DNA of 41,192 bases from Oscillospiraceae bacterium (GTDB lineage: Bacteria; Bacillota; Clostridia; Oscillospirales; Oscillospiraceae), in contig JAFRDL010000041.1 of assembly GCA_017411265.1 (NCBI GenBank), positions 1 to 41,192 on the forward strand, read 5' to 3'. The translations under genes and the position numbers were made by a program. The notes beneath the pieces are model-generated. The model was given only the letters and a program-made list of their open reading frames with translations, did not search any database and was not told where the DNA came from. How positions within the stretch are numbered: position 1 is the first letter of the stretch; each line of letters opens with the position of its first letter. This document shows, piece after piece, positions 30,700-38,485 of the stretch.

Positions 30700-31206
30700 T
30701 TAGTGCAAATCGGTCAGGGGCAGTCCCGCTCCCCGGAAGAGGGCGCTGAAAAGCTCCTCCACCTCCTGGGCGGTCCAGTCCACACTCTGGCGCCGGCCCG
30801 GCTCCCGGACCAGCCCCAGATCCTCGCCGGAGGCGATCTGCAGCGCCGCCATCCGCAGCCGCAGCAGCTTCGTCTCCAGGGTATCGGCGTCGGGGTACGC
30901 CGCGATGTACGTGCCGGCGGCGTTCTCCGCCGCGGCGGGGTCCCGGCCGTCGGCGGCGTAGCCCTCCAGCAGCTTTCCGGCCCAGCGCAGCGCGCCTACG
31001 GCCCCGGCCAATGCCGGGTCATACTCCCCGCCGATGCGTTCCAGCGCTTCCGCCACCCCCGCCTTGTCCGGGGCCGGCGGGGCGGGCTCCGCCGCAGCCG
31101 CGGGAACGGGCGTCCCGCCCCCGGCTGTGATCCTGTCCATATCGGCGCTTCCCAACGCGGTGACCAGCAGTCTGACCACCAGCAGAAGCAGAAGAACCCG
31201 TTTCAT
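30700..31206 (-). CDS. Secreted or membrane-anchored hypothetical protein
   Basis: 168 residues. A hydrophobic N-terminal segment (about 3-18) after a basic MKR looks like a signal peptide without lipobox, followed by an Ala/Pro-rich linker to about residue 48. The remaining ~120 residues are mostly helical, rich in Ala, Glu and Leu, and I do not recognise a family. It lies 18 bases downstream of the ABC-2 exporter gene on the same strand, so it belongs to that operon and may be an extracytoplasmic partner. Confidence 0.65.
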   Translation of the reverse strand: MKRVLLLLLVVRLLVTALGSADMDRITAGGGTPVPAAAAEPAPPAPDKAGVAEALERIGGEYDPALAGAVGALRWAGKLLEGYAADGRDPAAAENAAGTYIAAYPDADTLETKLLRLRMAALQIASGEDLGLVREPGRRQSVDWTAQEVEELFSALFRGAGLPLTDLH

Positions 31207-31224
31207 GGCAAATCCTCCGTATGC

Positions 31225-33171
31225 TTACGGCATAACGTCCTCGTCGATCCGGGTCACCATGGCGTCGGCGTCCATGTGGATGCCGTGCTTTTCCAGCCAG
31301 GCGATGGTCCGGGCCGCGTCCGGGGTGACGGTGGTGTCCAGATACCACCACAGGTCCTCGATCCCGTTTTCACCGAAGCTTCCGAACGAAACGTAGAAGG
31401 AGACGTTCCCCACCGGGTAGGTGATCTGTCCCTCGGGCATCAGCTTCGCATAGCCCATGGTGGTGTCCCGCAGATCCGGCAGCAGCGCGTTGCAGGTCAG
31501 ATCGGCGATCTCGTCGGGAGCGAGCTCCCGGATGGTCGTATAGTTGGAATACCCGTCCAAAGTGCTCTCCCGCAGGACGATGCTGCCGAAGTTGGCGGTG
31601 AGGGCGTTGAGCTCCAGCCCCTGGGTCGGGACGTTCCGCTGGGCGCGGGCCTCGGCGGTGTTCATCAGGTCCTCCAGCTCCTTCAGCGCCGGGTTCTGGG
31701 TGCCCCAGACCCCGTTTCCGTCGGAGGCCCAGATCCCGCTCTCCCAGGCGTTGCCCCGGGACGCCCAGGCCAGCGCCCCGCCGGGGGCGGTCCAGGTGCG
31801 GGTCATGACGACGCCGTTCTGGTCGTAATAGGTGATCTCCAGCGTACCGCCGGAGAAGCTGGTGCGGTTCTCCCGCTCGAAGATCCGCTTGCTGGCGGCC
31901 ACATGCCGGTGGAGCTCCTCCACGGCGGCGATGTTCTCCGGCTGGGAGAAGGTGGTGAGATACACGTTGGAGCTGTAGCAGCTCACCTCCGCGTGGTCCA
32001 CCCGGGCCAGGTCCGGCACGGCTCTCTCTACGCCGAAGACGTCCAGCTCGAAGCCCAGCACCAGCGCGCCAATCACCGCCGCCAGGATGCCGAAGCCGGC
32101 CCAGCTCCGGTCAAAGACCTTCACCGTCTTCCGCAGGAGCATCTCCGCGCAGAACCAGCCCAGAAAAGCCCCGATGAGCATCATGAGCAGCAGGATCATG
32201 GACCGGGAGAAGCTGGCCGCGGCCGTGGAATAGCCGCTGTAGCCGAACACCGTCTGCAGCGTCAGCAGCCCCACGGACAGGGACGCCGCCACCGCCGCGC
32301 CGATCCGGAACACCGGCCGCAGCCAGGGCTCCGCCGCCACGTCCCCGGCGCACTCCATCCGCCGGCGGCGGAGCAGGAGCACGGCGGCCAGGCCGAAGAG
32401 CAGTCCCGCCGCGGCGTAGGCGATCACGGTGGGCCAGCCGTGGAAGGTCACCCTCCAGTCCACCGGGATCCCGTTCTGCCAGTCGGTCCAGGTCTCGATG
32501 AAGGCATAGGCCCTGTTTTTCAGGTAGTAGGCCGGGGACAGGAAGGAGAGGATCCACCGCTGGTTGCCCAGGCCGAAGATCAGAAACTGCAGGATCCGGC
32601 GCACCGAGGCCTCCAAAGCCGCGGCTGCGTACAGCAGGATGAAATACAGCGCCGGGAGCGCCAGCCAGTGACCGGTGAGTACCGCGCAAAAGGCGGCGAA
32701 GCCGTAATAGGCGACGGTCATCAGCTCCGTGACCCCCAGCCACCAGAGCAGGCCCATGCCCGTCCCGTACCCCGTTCCCTCCAGAAGGGCCGTCAGGCCC
32801 GCGGCGGCGACGGGCGCCGCCAGCAGGAGGGTCAGCCCGCCCAGCAGGTCGGAGCAGAACACCGCCTGGCGCTTCAACGGCAGGGAGGCGGCAAACGCGC
32901 AGCTCCGGCTCCGGTAGAGCCAGCCCACCGCCGCCATCACCATGGCCACGGCGAACAGCATGGGGAGCACGGAGGTCAGTCCCTCCTGGATTATGGACTC
33001 GATCCGTTCGGGATAGTACATGTTCGCATAGCGATAAAGATCCATCCCTATGTTCGCCCGGGTCATCAGCCGGAAGGTCAGCGCCGCGGCGTAGCCCAGG
33101 CCCAGCAGCCATCGGCGGCGCAGGGCGTTTTTATAAATGGTCCCGTCAAAGAAGGATGTCCTTGACAGCAT
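31225..33171 (-). CDS. ABC-2 type membrane protein with large outer domain
   Basis: 648 residues. The first ~400 residues hold about 12 hydrophobic helices. The C-terminal ~240 residues (from about 410) are soluble, probably outside the cell, and resemble the DUF6449-type extension of ABC-2 permeases. The ATG is chosen over the upstream GTG because GGGAGG lies eight bases before it. It overlaps the end of the ATPase gene by 26 bases, and a GntR gene leads the operon: the layout of YtrA-controlled ABC exporters. Likely role is export or defence against cell-envelope agents; substrate unknown. Confidence 0.82.
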   Translation of the reverse strand: MLSRTSFFDGTIYKNALRRRWLLGLGYAAALTFRLMTRANIGMDLYRYANMYYPERIESIIQEGLTSVLPMLFAVAMVMAAVGWLYRSRSCAFAASLPLKRQAVFCSDLLGGLTLLLAAPVAAAGLTALLEGTGYGTGMGLLWWLGVTELMTVAYYGFAAFCAVLTGHWLALPALYFILLYAAAALEASVRRILQFLIFGLGNQRWILSFLSPAYYLKNRAYAFIETWTDWQNGIPVDWRVTFHGWPTVIAYAAAGLLFGLAAVLLLRRRRMECAGDVAAEPWLRPVFRIGAAVAASLSVGLLTLQTVFGYSGYSTAAASFSRSMILLLMMLIGAFLGWFCAEMLLRKTVKVFDRSWAGFGILAAVIGALVLGFELDVFGVERAVPDLARVDHAEVSCYSSNVYLTTFSQPENIAAVEELHRHVAASKRIFERENRTSFSGGTLEITYYDQNGVVMTRTWTAPGGALAWASRGNAWESGIWASDGNGVWGTQNPALKELEDLMNTAEARAQRNVPTQGLELNALTANFGSIVLRESTLDGYSNYTTIRELAPDEIADLTCNALLPDLRDTTMGYAKLMPEGQITYPVGNVSFYVSFGSFGENGIEDLWWYLDTTVTPDAARTIAWLEKHGIHMDADAMVTRIDEDVMP

Positions 33172-34045
33172 AGTCGGCACCTCCCATCTCGTAGATAAAG
33201 ATCTCCTCCAGCGTGAGGGGCTGGGCCTCCAGAAACAGCGGCTGGGCGCTCTGCAGCTTTTCCGTCAGCTCCTCCTCCCGGCCCCGGAGGATCAGCGTGC
33301 GCAGCCGTCCGGCGGCGCTCTCGTGGAGGATATCCAGTCCCTCCGGCAGGGCCGCGCCCTCCGGCAGAGCCAGGGCAAACTTCACGGTGGTCTCCTGCAG
33401 GTCATCCACGGACTTTTCCAGCAGACAGCGGCCCCGCTGCAGGATGCCGATGTGGTCGCACACGTCCTCCAGCTCCCGGAGGTTGTGGGAGCTCACCAGC
33501 ACCGAGGTGCCGTTCTCCGCCACGTCCCCCATCACCAGGCTCCACACCTGGCGGCGCATCACCGGGTCCAGGCCGTCCACCGGCTCGTCCAGGATCAGCA
33601 CCTCCGGCCGGAGGGCCAGAGCCAGCCAGAAGGCGGATTGCTTGCGCATCCCCCGGCTCAGCCGCCGGATGGGCCGCAGCTCGTCCAGAGGAAAGGCGGA
33701 GCGGAGTTTTTCATACCGCCCCTGGTCGAACCGGGGATAGATCTCCCGGTAGAACTCCATCATGTCCCGGGTAGAGGCCCCGGAGAAGAACCAGGGCTCG
33801 TCCGGGATGCAGGCCACCCGCTCCTTGACGGAGACGTTCTCGTATACCGGCTCCTCCAGAAGCAGGACCTTCCCCGCGTCCGGGCGGAGCATGCCGGTCA
33901 TGTGGCGGATGGCGGTGGTCTTCCCCGCGCCGTTGGGGCCCACCAGCCCGTATACCGCCCCCTTCGGCACCGTCAGATCCAGCTTATCCAGGGCCTTGAA
34001 GCCGTCAAAGGTCTTTGTCACGCCCTTGAGTTCAATCGCGTTCAT
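33146..34045 (-). CDS. ABC transporter ATP-binding protein (YtrB-like)
   Basis: 299 residues. Walker A GPNGAGKTT near 36-44, signature-like LSRGMRKQ near 129, Walker B LILDEPVDGLDP near 149, and the H-loop SSHNL near 189. The signature is LSRGM rather than the canonical LSGGQ, as often in the GntR-linked YtrB group. C-terminal ~80 residues are a short extension. It overlaps the GntR stop by 14 bases and the membrane protein start by 26, so the three genes form one unit. Confidence 0.93.
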   Translation of the reverse strand: MNAIELKGVTKTFDGFKALDKLDLTVPKGAVYGLVGPNGAGKTTAIRHMTGMLRPDAGKVLLLEEPVYENVSVKERVACIPDEPWFFSGASTRDMMEFYREIYPRFDQGRYEKLRSAFPLDELRPIRRLSRGMRKQSAFWLALALRPEVLILDEPVDGLDPVMRRQVWSLVMGDVAENGTSVLVSSHNLRELEDVCDHIGILQRGRCLLEKSVDDLQETTVKFALALPEGAALPEGLDILHESAAGRLRTLILRGREEELTEKLQSAQPLFLEAQPLTLEEIFIYEMGGADYAVKDILL

Positions 34046-34409
34046 TCCGTATTCCTCCGATCTCGGCGGTGATCTCCTCCGCCGTCATGCCCAGCCATCG
34101 GAGCTCCTTGACCGTCTCCGAAAGCCGGGCCAAAAGCTCTGCCCGGCGGCGGTCGTTCTCATCCTCCCGCTCCGCGGCAAAGCTCCCCTTTCCCGGGACG
34201 GAGACGATGTAGCCCTCCGTCTCCAGCTCCCGGTAGGCCCGCTGTATGGTGTTGGGGTTGATGGCGAGCTGCCCCGCCAGCTCCCGCACCGAGGGCAGCT
34301 TGTCCCCCGGACGGAGCACCCCGGACACCACCAGACGCCGGAGCTCCTCTTTTACCTGTTCGTAAAAGGGGCGGCCGTCCTTATAATTGATGGTGACCAA
34401 TCCGATCAC
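34032..34409 (-). CDS. GntR-family regulator (YtrA subfamily)
   Basis: 125 residues. GntR winged helix at ~10-80 (PFYEQVKEELRR, GDKLPSVRELAGQLAINPNTIQRAY, VPGKGSFA) with a short C-terminal helical pair of the YtrA type instead of a large ligand domain. It begins the ABC operon and probably represses it. The promoter and a large dyad lie just upstream. AGAGGAGTGATC precedes the ATG. Confidence 0.94.
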   Translation of the reverse strand: MIGLVTINYKDGRPFYEQVKEELRRLVVSGVLRPGDKLPSVRELAGQLAINPNTIQRAYRELETEGYIVSVPGKGSFAAEREDENDRRRAELLARLSETVKELRWLGMTAEEITAEIGGIRNERD

Positions 34410-34420
34410 TCCTCTGTGTT

Positions 34421-34447
34421 AACTGTATTAAGATATTTAACACAGTT
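34421..34447. promoter_or_regulatory. GntR operator dyad
   Basis: AACTGTATTAA and TTAACACAGTT arms five bases apart, covering the -10 box of the gntR promoter. Further ACTGT copies continue toward the -35. YtrA-type repressors bind GTGT/ACAC-like dyads of this size. Confidence 0.7.
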
Positions 34448-34462
34448 GACACAGTTTGTCAA
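34434..34462 (-). promoter_or_regulatory. Promoter of the gntR-ABC operon
   Basis: Minus strand: TTGACA, 17 bases, TAAATA, about 25 bases upstream of the GntR start. Confidence 0.8.
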
Positions 34463-34520
34463 TACAGTTTTTGGAAAAAAATGAGAGCGTTTTTCAATTG
34501 TTCATCAATCAGCGGCTCAT

Positions 34521-34558
34521 AAAAAAGACGTCGGAAACGGGCAAAGGTTTCCGGCGTC
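34521..34558 (-). terminator. Terminator of the lamin-tail/VTC/isomerase operon
   Basis: Minus-strand stem of 12 bp with one G-U pair (34527-34538 with 34547-34558) followed by six T residues, after the last gene of the leftward operon. Confidence 0.88.
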
Positions 34559-34631
34559 GGCGAAAGATAGTCGGTTTCAGGATTTCTCACCCGTATGAAA
34601 ACTGGCGAGAAATGACAGAATGGGGAGGCGT

Positions 34632-35324
34632 TTACTCCTCCCGGGCGGGGGGATACTCGCTGCACAGCAGGCGGAAGGGGGGCTCGTCCTCCTCCACGGT
34701 GGGAAAACGGCCCATGGGCTCGTAGAACCGGTTGTCGGTGAGATCGTCGTTGCACTGGCTCACCTCGCCGATGAGCACCGGTCCGCTTCCCTTCTGCGCC
34801 CAGAAGGCGTGATACAGCCCCGGCGTCAGGGTGACGCTCTGGCCGGGCCGCAGAGGGAGTACCGTCCCGGCGGGCAGGGTGAGGCGCACCCCGTCGGAGG
34901 ACACAGTCACATCCCCCTCCCGGTCCAGCTCCCCGTCGGGCCGGGAGTTGAAAAGCTGCATCTCCAGCACGCCGCCGCCCCGGTTGATGATGTCCTCCCG
35001 CTTGTGCCAGTGGAAGTGCATGGGGCACACCTGGTTTTCCCGGGAGATGAGGATCTTCTCCGCGTAGGGCTTGGGGTAGCGCTCCGGGTCCTTCTGGCTG
35101 CCGTTGCGGATGGTGAAGAGCACCAGCCCCACCCGGTCGAACCGGCCCAGGCCGTAATCGGTCACGTCCCAGCCCAGCATGTTGTCCCGGATCTCGTCGC
35201 ACTCGCGGCCTTTTGCCGCCCACTCCTCCGGCGTCCAGTCCGCCAGGGGCGGCAGGACAAAGCCCTGGGCTTTGGTAAAGTCCAGGGCCTGCCGGATGAG
35301 GGAGTTGATCTCGCTGCGTCTCAT
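34632..35324 (-). CDS. D-lyxose isomerase-like cupin protein
   Basis: 230 residues, typical length for D-lyxose ketol-isomerase. Cupin metal ligands are visible: H103 and H105 in PMHFHWHKRE, E110, and H172 in GLYHAFW. The family interconverts D-lyxose with D-xylulose and also acts on mannose. It overlaps the TSCPD gene stop by four bases (ATGA). Why a sugar isomerase shares an operon with envelope proteins is unclear; it could act on a sugar of a surface polymer. Confidence 0.88.
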   Translation of the reverse strand: MRRSEINSLIRQALDFTKAQGFVLPPLADWTPEEWAAKGRECDEIRDNMLGWDVTDYGLGRFDRVGLVLFTIRNGSQKDPERYPKPYAEKILISRENQVCPMHFHWHKREDIINRGGGVLEMQLFNSRPDGELDREGDVTVSSDGVRLTLPAGTVLPLRPGQSVTLTPGLYHAFWAQKGSGPVLIGEVSQCNDDLTDNRFYEPMGRFPTVEEDEPPFRLLCSEYPPAREE

Positions 35325-35572
35325 GCCTGGTTTTTGGCCTGCTCGAGAGCTTTGGCCAGCTGGTCCGGGCAGGAGGTGGCCTTCATGCCGCAGCGGATAC
35401 CGCGGAGTCTCTCGATGACCTCGTCCACGTCCATGCCCTCCACCAGACGGGCCACGCCCTGGGTGTTGCCGGAGCAGCCGGAGATGAACTTCACGTTGCG
35501 GACCTTGCCGTCCTCGATGTCAAAAAGGATCTGCCGGGAGCAGGTGCCCCGGGTGTTGTACTGATACGCCAT
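35321..35572 (-). CDS. TSCPD domain protein (TIGR03905-like)
   Basis: 83 residues with the name-giving TSCPD motif at 66-70 and further cysteines C11, C33 and C61. This small domain occurs at the end of class II ribonucleotide reductases and as stand-alone proteins in Clostridia; it may bind metal. Function of the stand-alone form is not known. Start 16 bases after the DUF4956 stop; AGGGG ribosome site. Confidence 0.88.
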   Translation of the reverse strand: MAYQYNTRGTCSRQILFDIEDGKVRNVKFISGCSGNTQGVARLVEGMDVDEVIERLRGIRCGMKATSCPDQLAKALEQAKNQA

Positions 35573-35588
35573 GGTTTTTCCCCTCTGT

Positions 35589-36260
35589 TTACAGCAAGGT
35601 GCTGCCGTTGTAGCTGATGATGTTCACGTCGTCCACGCCGTCCACATCCAGCAGGGCGGCCAGGGCGTCCATGTTCTTCTGGGTGAGCTTGGCCTCCACC
35701 ACCACTTCGGTCTCGTCCAGGTTCTCGTTGCGGCTCTTGAGCTTATACTTGCCCAGGCTGCCCAGGCGGCTGCGCACGGCGCCCTCCGCCTTCTGGGTGT
35801 AGCGGATCACCACCAGATAGGTGCTGGAGTTCATCCGCCCGGTGACCAGATGGATCACCATGAAGAACACGCCCAGCAGCAGCGTCGCCAGCAGCGCCAC
35901 CGTCACATATCCCGCGCCGGTGATGATGCCGGCCACGATGCTCCAGAACATGAACACCGTATCCATGGGGTCCTTGATGGCGGTACGGAACCGGACGATG
36001 GACAGAGCGCCCACCATGCCCAGAGACAGCACCACGTTGGAGCGCACCGTGAGGATGGCCAGGGCCGTCACCATGGAGAGCATCACCAAAGAGAGGGCGA
36101 AGCTCTTGCTGAAGGAAACGCCGGTGTAGGTCAGCCGGTAGACCACCAGCACGAACAGGCCCAGCAGGAAGCTGAGCAGCAGGGTGGTGACCAGAGTGCC
36201 CACGGAAATGGCGGTAAATTCCTCGGTAAACTTGTTGCGGATCAGATCGGAAATGCTCAT
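35589..36260 (-). CDS. DUF4956 membrane protein
   Basis: 223 residues. Four hydrophobic helices in the first ~140 residues (about 20-45, 53-72, 78-95 and 108-140) followed by a soluble ~80-residue domain with a basic stretch KYKLKSRNENLDE. DUF4956 proteins are regularly encoded beside VTC-domain proteins and lamin-tail or CotH proteins in Firmicutes, which is the case here. The job is unknown; an envelope polymer or phosphate-polymer system is a common guess. Starts 15 bases after the VTC gene stop. Confidence 0.88.
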   Translation of the reverse strand: MSISDLIRNKFTEEFTAISVGTLVTTLLLSFLLGLFVLVVYRLTYTGVSFSKSFALSLVMLSMVTALAILTVRSNVVLSLGMVGALSIVRFRTAIKDPMDTVFMFWSIVAGIITGAGYVTVALLATLLLGVFFMVIHLVTGRMNSSTYLVVIRYTQKAEGAVRSRLGSLGKYKLKSRNENLDETEVVVEAKLTQKNMDALAALLDVDGVDDVNIISYNGSTLL

Positions 36261-36275
36261 TGTCTCTACCTCTCT

Positions 36276-36956
36276 TTATTCAAGGATGCTCAGGCATTTG
36301 GTGTACTTGGAAACGGCGCAGCGCTGCTTTTTCACGCCGTGAAGCAGCTCCCGCACCGGCGCGGGGAGAAAGTCGTCATACTTGACCTCCAGCACCGCTT
36401 CTCCCTCGTCCAGCACCGGGATGGTGAGGAGCCGGGGATCGAAGATGTCCGATCGATATGGCGCGGTGCGCACATTCATGTCGATGGTGACCCGGACGTT
36501 CCCGGCGGGATACTTGAAGGCCCAGCGGTCATAGTCCACGATCACCGCCGGACGCCAGGCACCCTGGCGCAAGCGGCCCAGTTCCCCGCACAGGCCCTCC
36601 AGCCGCAGCAGCCCGCGATCTCCGCGGATGAAGGCATCCGCCAGCTCCCGGGTCAGCCGGACAGAGTCCTTGCCGGTCATGTCCCCGTCCTTGGTCTTCT
36701 TCTCCAGAAAGATCACGGAGTCGTCCATGTTGTAAAACCGGATGCGGTATTTGGTCCGCTCCTTCACGCCGTCCAGCTTCTCCCGGTAGGCGGTGAAGTC
36801 GGGATCGTCGAAGTAAAGACTGCGGATGAAGTAGCTCCCGTCCTCCCCGGCGTGGGGGTCGCGGCGGAGTACGCAGGGCAGCCGCCGCTTCAGCAGCTCC
36901 GCTTCAAACAGGCTGACCGCGTATTTGATCTCATGACGCTTGACTTTTTTGTCCAT
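36276..36956 (-). CDS. VTC-domain (polyphosphate-polymerase-like) protein
   Basis: 226 residues of the VTC tunnel fold: HEIKYAV near residue 8, Tyr/Arg strands such as RSLYFDD and KYRIRFYN, FLEKKTK near 83 and a C-terminal EVKYDDFLP strand. The basic strand residues that bind phosphate chains in yeast Vtc4 seem to be kept, but a full check is not possible by eye. Bacterial members are widely linked to polyphosphate handling without proof. Next to DUF4956 and a lamin-tail protein, as usual for this set. Confidence 0.87.
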   Translation of the reverse strand: MDKKVKRHEIKYAVSLFEAELLKRRLPCVLRRDPHAGEDGSYFIRSLYFDDPDFTAYREKLDGVKERTKYRIRFYNMDDSVIFLEKKTKDGDMTGKDSVRLTRELADAFIRGDRGLLRLEGLCGELGRLRQGAWRPAVIVDYDRWAFKYPAGNVRVTIDMNVRTAPYRSDIFDPRLLTIPVLDEGEAVLEVKYDDFLPAPVRELLHGVKKQRCAVSKYTKCLSILE

Positions 36957-36965
36957 AGGCTCTCC

Positions 36966-38405
36966 TCACTGTCCCGGGGTGGGCGCGGCCTGGGCCCACG
37001 TCCCGCCGACCCTGGCCCAGGACCGGTCCTGGGGTACCAGGGGCACCTCCACGGAGTCCGCCACGATGCCGATGGGGGTGAGCAGCGTCACCGTCTCCCC
37101 GGCGGAAATGGAAAAGTCCGTGTGGAGCTCGCCGACGGTCCGGTCCTTGCCGGAGGCGAAGACGATCTTGTATTCCCCGGGGGCGATCACCGCGGCCGGG
37201 ACGCGCCAGCGCGCCGGTTTGGCGGGATCGTCAGAGAGGTACCACCCCTCCAGGGACACCGGCTCGCTGCCGGCGTTGTGGATCTCGATCCAGTCGTGGG
37301 GCTCGCCGTCGGAATCCTGAAGCCCGGTGAGGTTCTGGGCGGAGATCTCCGAGATATTGACCTGGATGTTCCCGAAGCCCATGGCGTCCACCCAAGCGGC
37401 ATAGCCCGCCTCGGTGTTCTCATAGCCCGGGGTGGGCCGGTCGCACACCGTCCACTCCCCGGAGATCCGGGCGTAGGAGGTGTCGTCCATCAGAAACGGC
37501 GTCTGCGCCCGATCCAGGGCTGAGCCGAAGGCGTCGGAGAGGATCACCGTCTCTCCGCCCTGCTTGGCCAGACGGAAGGCGGCATACTCCGCGCCCATGG
37601 TCTCGTCGCCGGAGCACCACACCACCGTGAAGGCGCCGGGGGCCAGGACGGTCCCCTCGGGAAAGATATAGCGCGCCTCCCCTTCCCGGTCCGAAAGGCG
37701 CATCCGGGAGATGTCCACGCTCTCGGTGCCCGCGTTCTGGATCTCGATCCAGTCGCAGGGCTCGCCGTTGGGGGCGCAGATCAGCTTCTCCGCCGTCATG
37801 ATCTCGCTGATACGCACATCCCCGCGACCCTGGCCCGACGCGGTGAGAAACGCGGCGTAACCCGCCTCGGTGTTCTCAAAGCCCGGGGTGGGCAGAGAAC
37901 TGACGGTAAAGCTCCCGTCCTCCAGCCGGATGAACGAGGTGTTCCGGGCGCCCCGGAGGGTATCGACCCGGTCCAGGACCGTGTTGGCGCTGTTCATGAG
38001 AAGGAGGGTCTCCCCCCCCTGCTTGCGGATGGAAAAGGGGGCGTACAGCCCGCCGGAGCAGTCCGGCGTGCACCACACCACGATCCGGCCCCCCGCCGGA
38101 AGAACAGTACCCACGGGGAAGGCGAACTTGGCCTGGGTGAAGTCGTCCGTCAGCCGATAGCCGGAGATGTTGAAGGGGCGGTCGGAGGTGTTTTCGATCT
38201 CGATCCAGTCGCAGAGCACGCCCTCGCTGTTGGGGAAGGCGGTGTTGCTGCTCATGTATTCGCTGATCCGGAGGGGGTGCTCTCCGTCCCGGACCGTGTC
38301 GCCGCCCGCGCCGCCGGAGAACAGCAGCGCCACTGCCAGCACCAGCGCCAGCAGCGCCAGAGACAGCAGCAGCGTGAGTATGTACTTTTTCCGGGAAACG
38401 GACAT
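36966..38405 (-). CDS. Exported protein with three lamin-tail domains
   Basis: 479 residues from the ATG chosen because GAGGAATT precedes it. One N-terminal membrane helix (about 8-30), then three tandem lamin-tail domains, each starting ISEY/ISEI and holding a DWIEI motif, roughly at 45-185, 198-340 and 350-478. The linkers PTPGFENTEAGYAAF and PTPGYENTEAGYAAW are near-repeats. Lamin-tail domains are beta-sandwiches found on bacterial surface and envelope proteins, often with CotH kinases. It is the first gene of the operon with VTC and DUF4956 proteins and probably sits outside the membrane. Ligand unknown. Confidence 0.9.
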   Translation of the reverse strand: MSVSRKKYILTLLLSLALLALVLAVALLFSGGAGGDTVRDGEHPLRISEYMSSNTAFPNSEGVLCDWIEIENTSDRPFNISGYRLTDDFTQAKFAFPVGTVLPAGGRIVVWCTPDCSGGLYAPFSIRKQGGETLLLMNSANTVLDRVDTLRGARNTSFIRLEDGSFTVSSLPTPGFENTEAGYAAFLTASGQGRGDVRISEIMTAEKLICAPNGEPCDWIEIQNAGTESVDISRMRLSDREGEARYIFPEGTVLAPGAFTVVWCSGDETMGAEYAAFRLAKQGGETVILSDAFGSALDRAQTPFLMDDTSYARISGEWTVCDRPTPGYENTEAGYAAWVDAMGFGNIQVNISEISAQNLTGLQDSDGEPHDWIEIHNAGSEPVSLEGWYLSDDPAKPARWRVPAAVIAPGEYKIVFASGKDRTVGELHTDFSISAGETVTLLTPIGIVADSVEVPLVPQDRSWARVGGTWAQAAPTPGQ

Positions 38406-38442
38406 GGCAATTCCTCGCTCGTTCAATTCAGACTAATTAGGT

Positions 38443-38471
38443 ATTTTACATCATTTCCCGCGGTTGTTCAA
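38443..38471 (-). promoter_or_regulatory. Promoter of the lamin-tail/VTC operon
   Basis: Minus strand: TTGAAC, 17 bases, TAAAAT, 38 bases before the lamin-tail gene start. Confidence 0.8.
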
Positions 38472-38485
38472 GCCCTGAAACGGGA

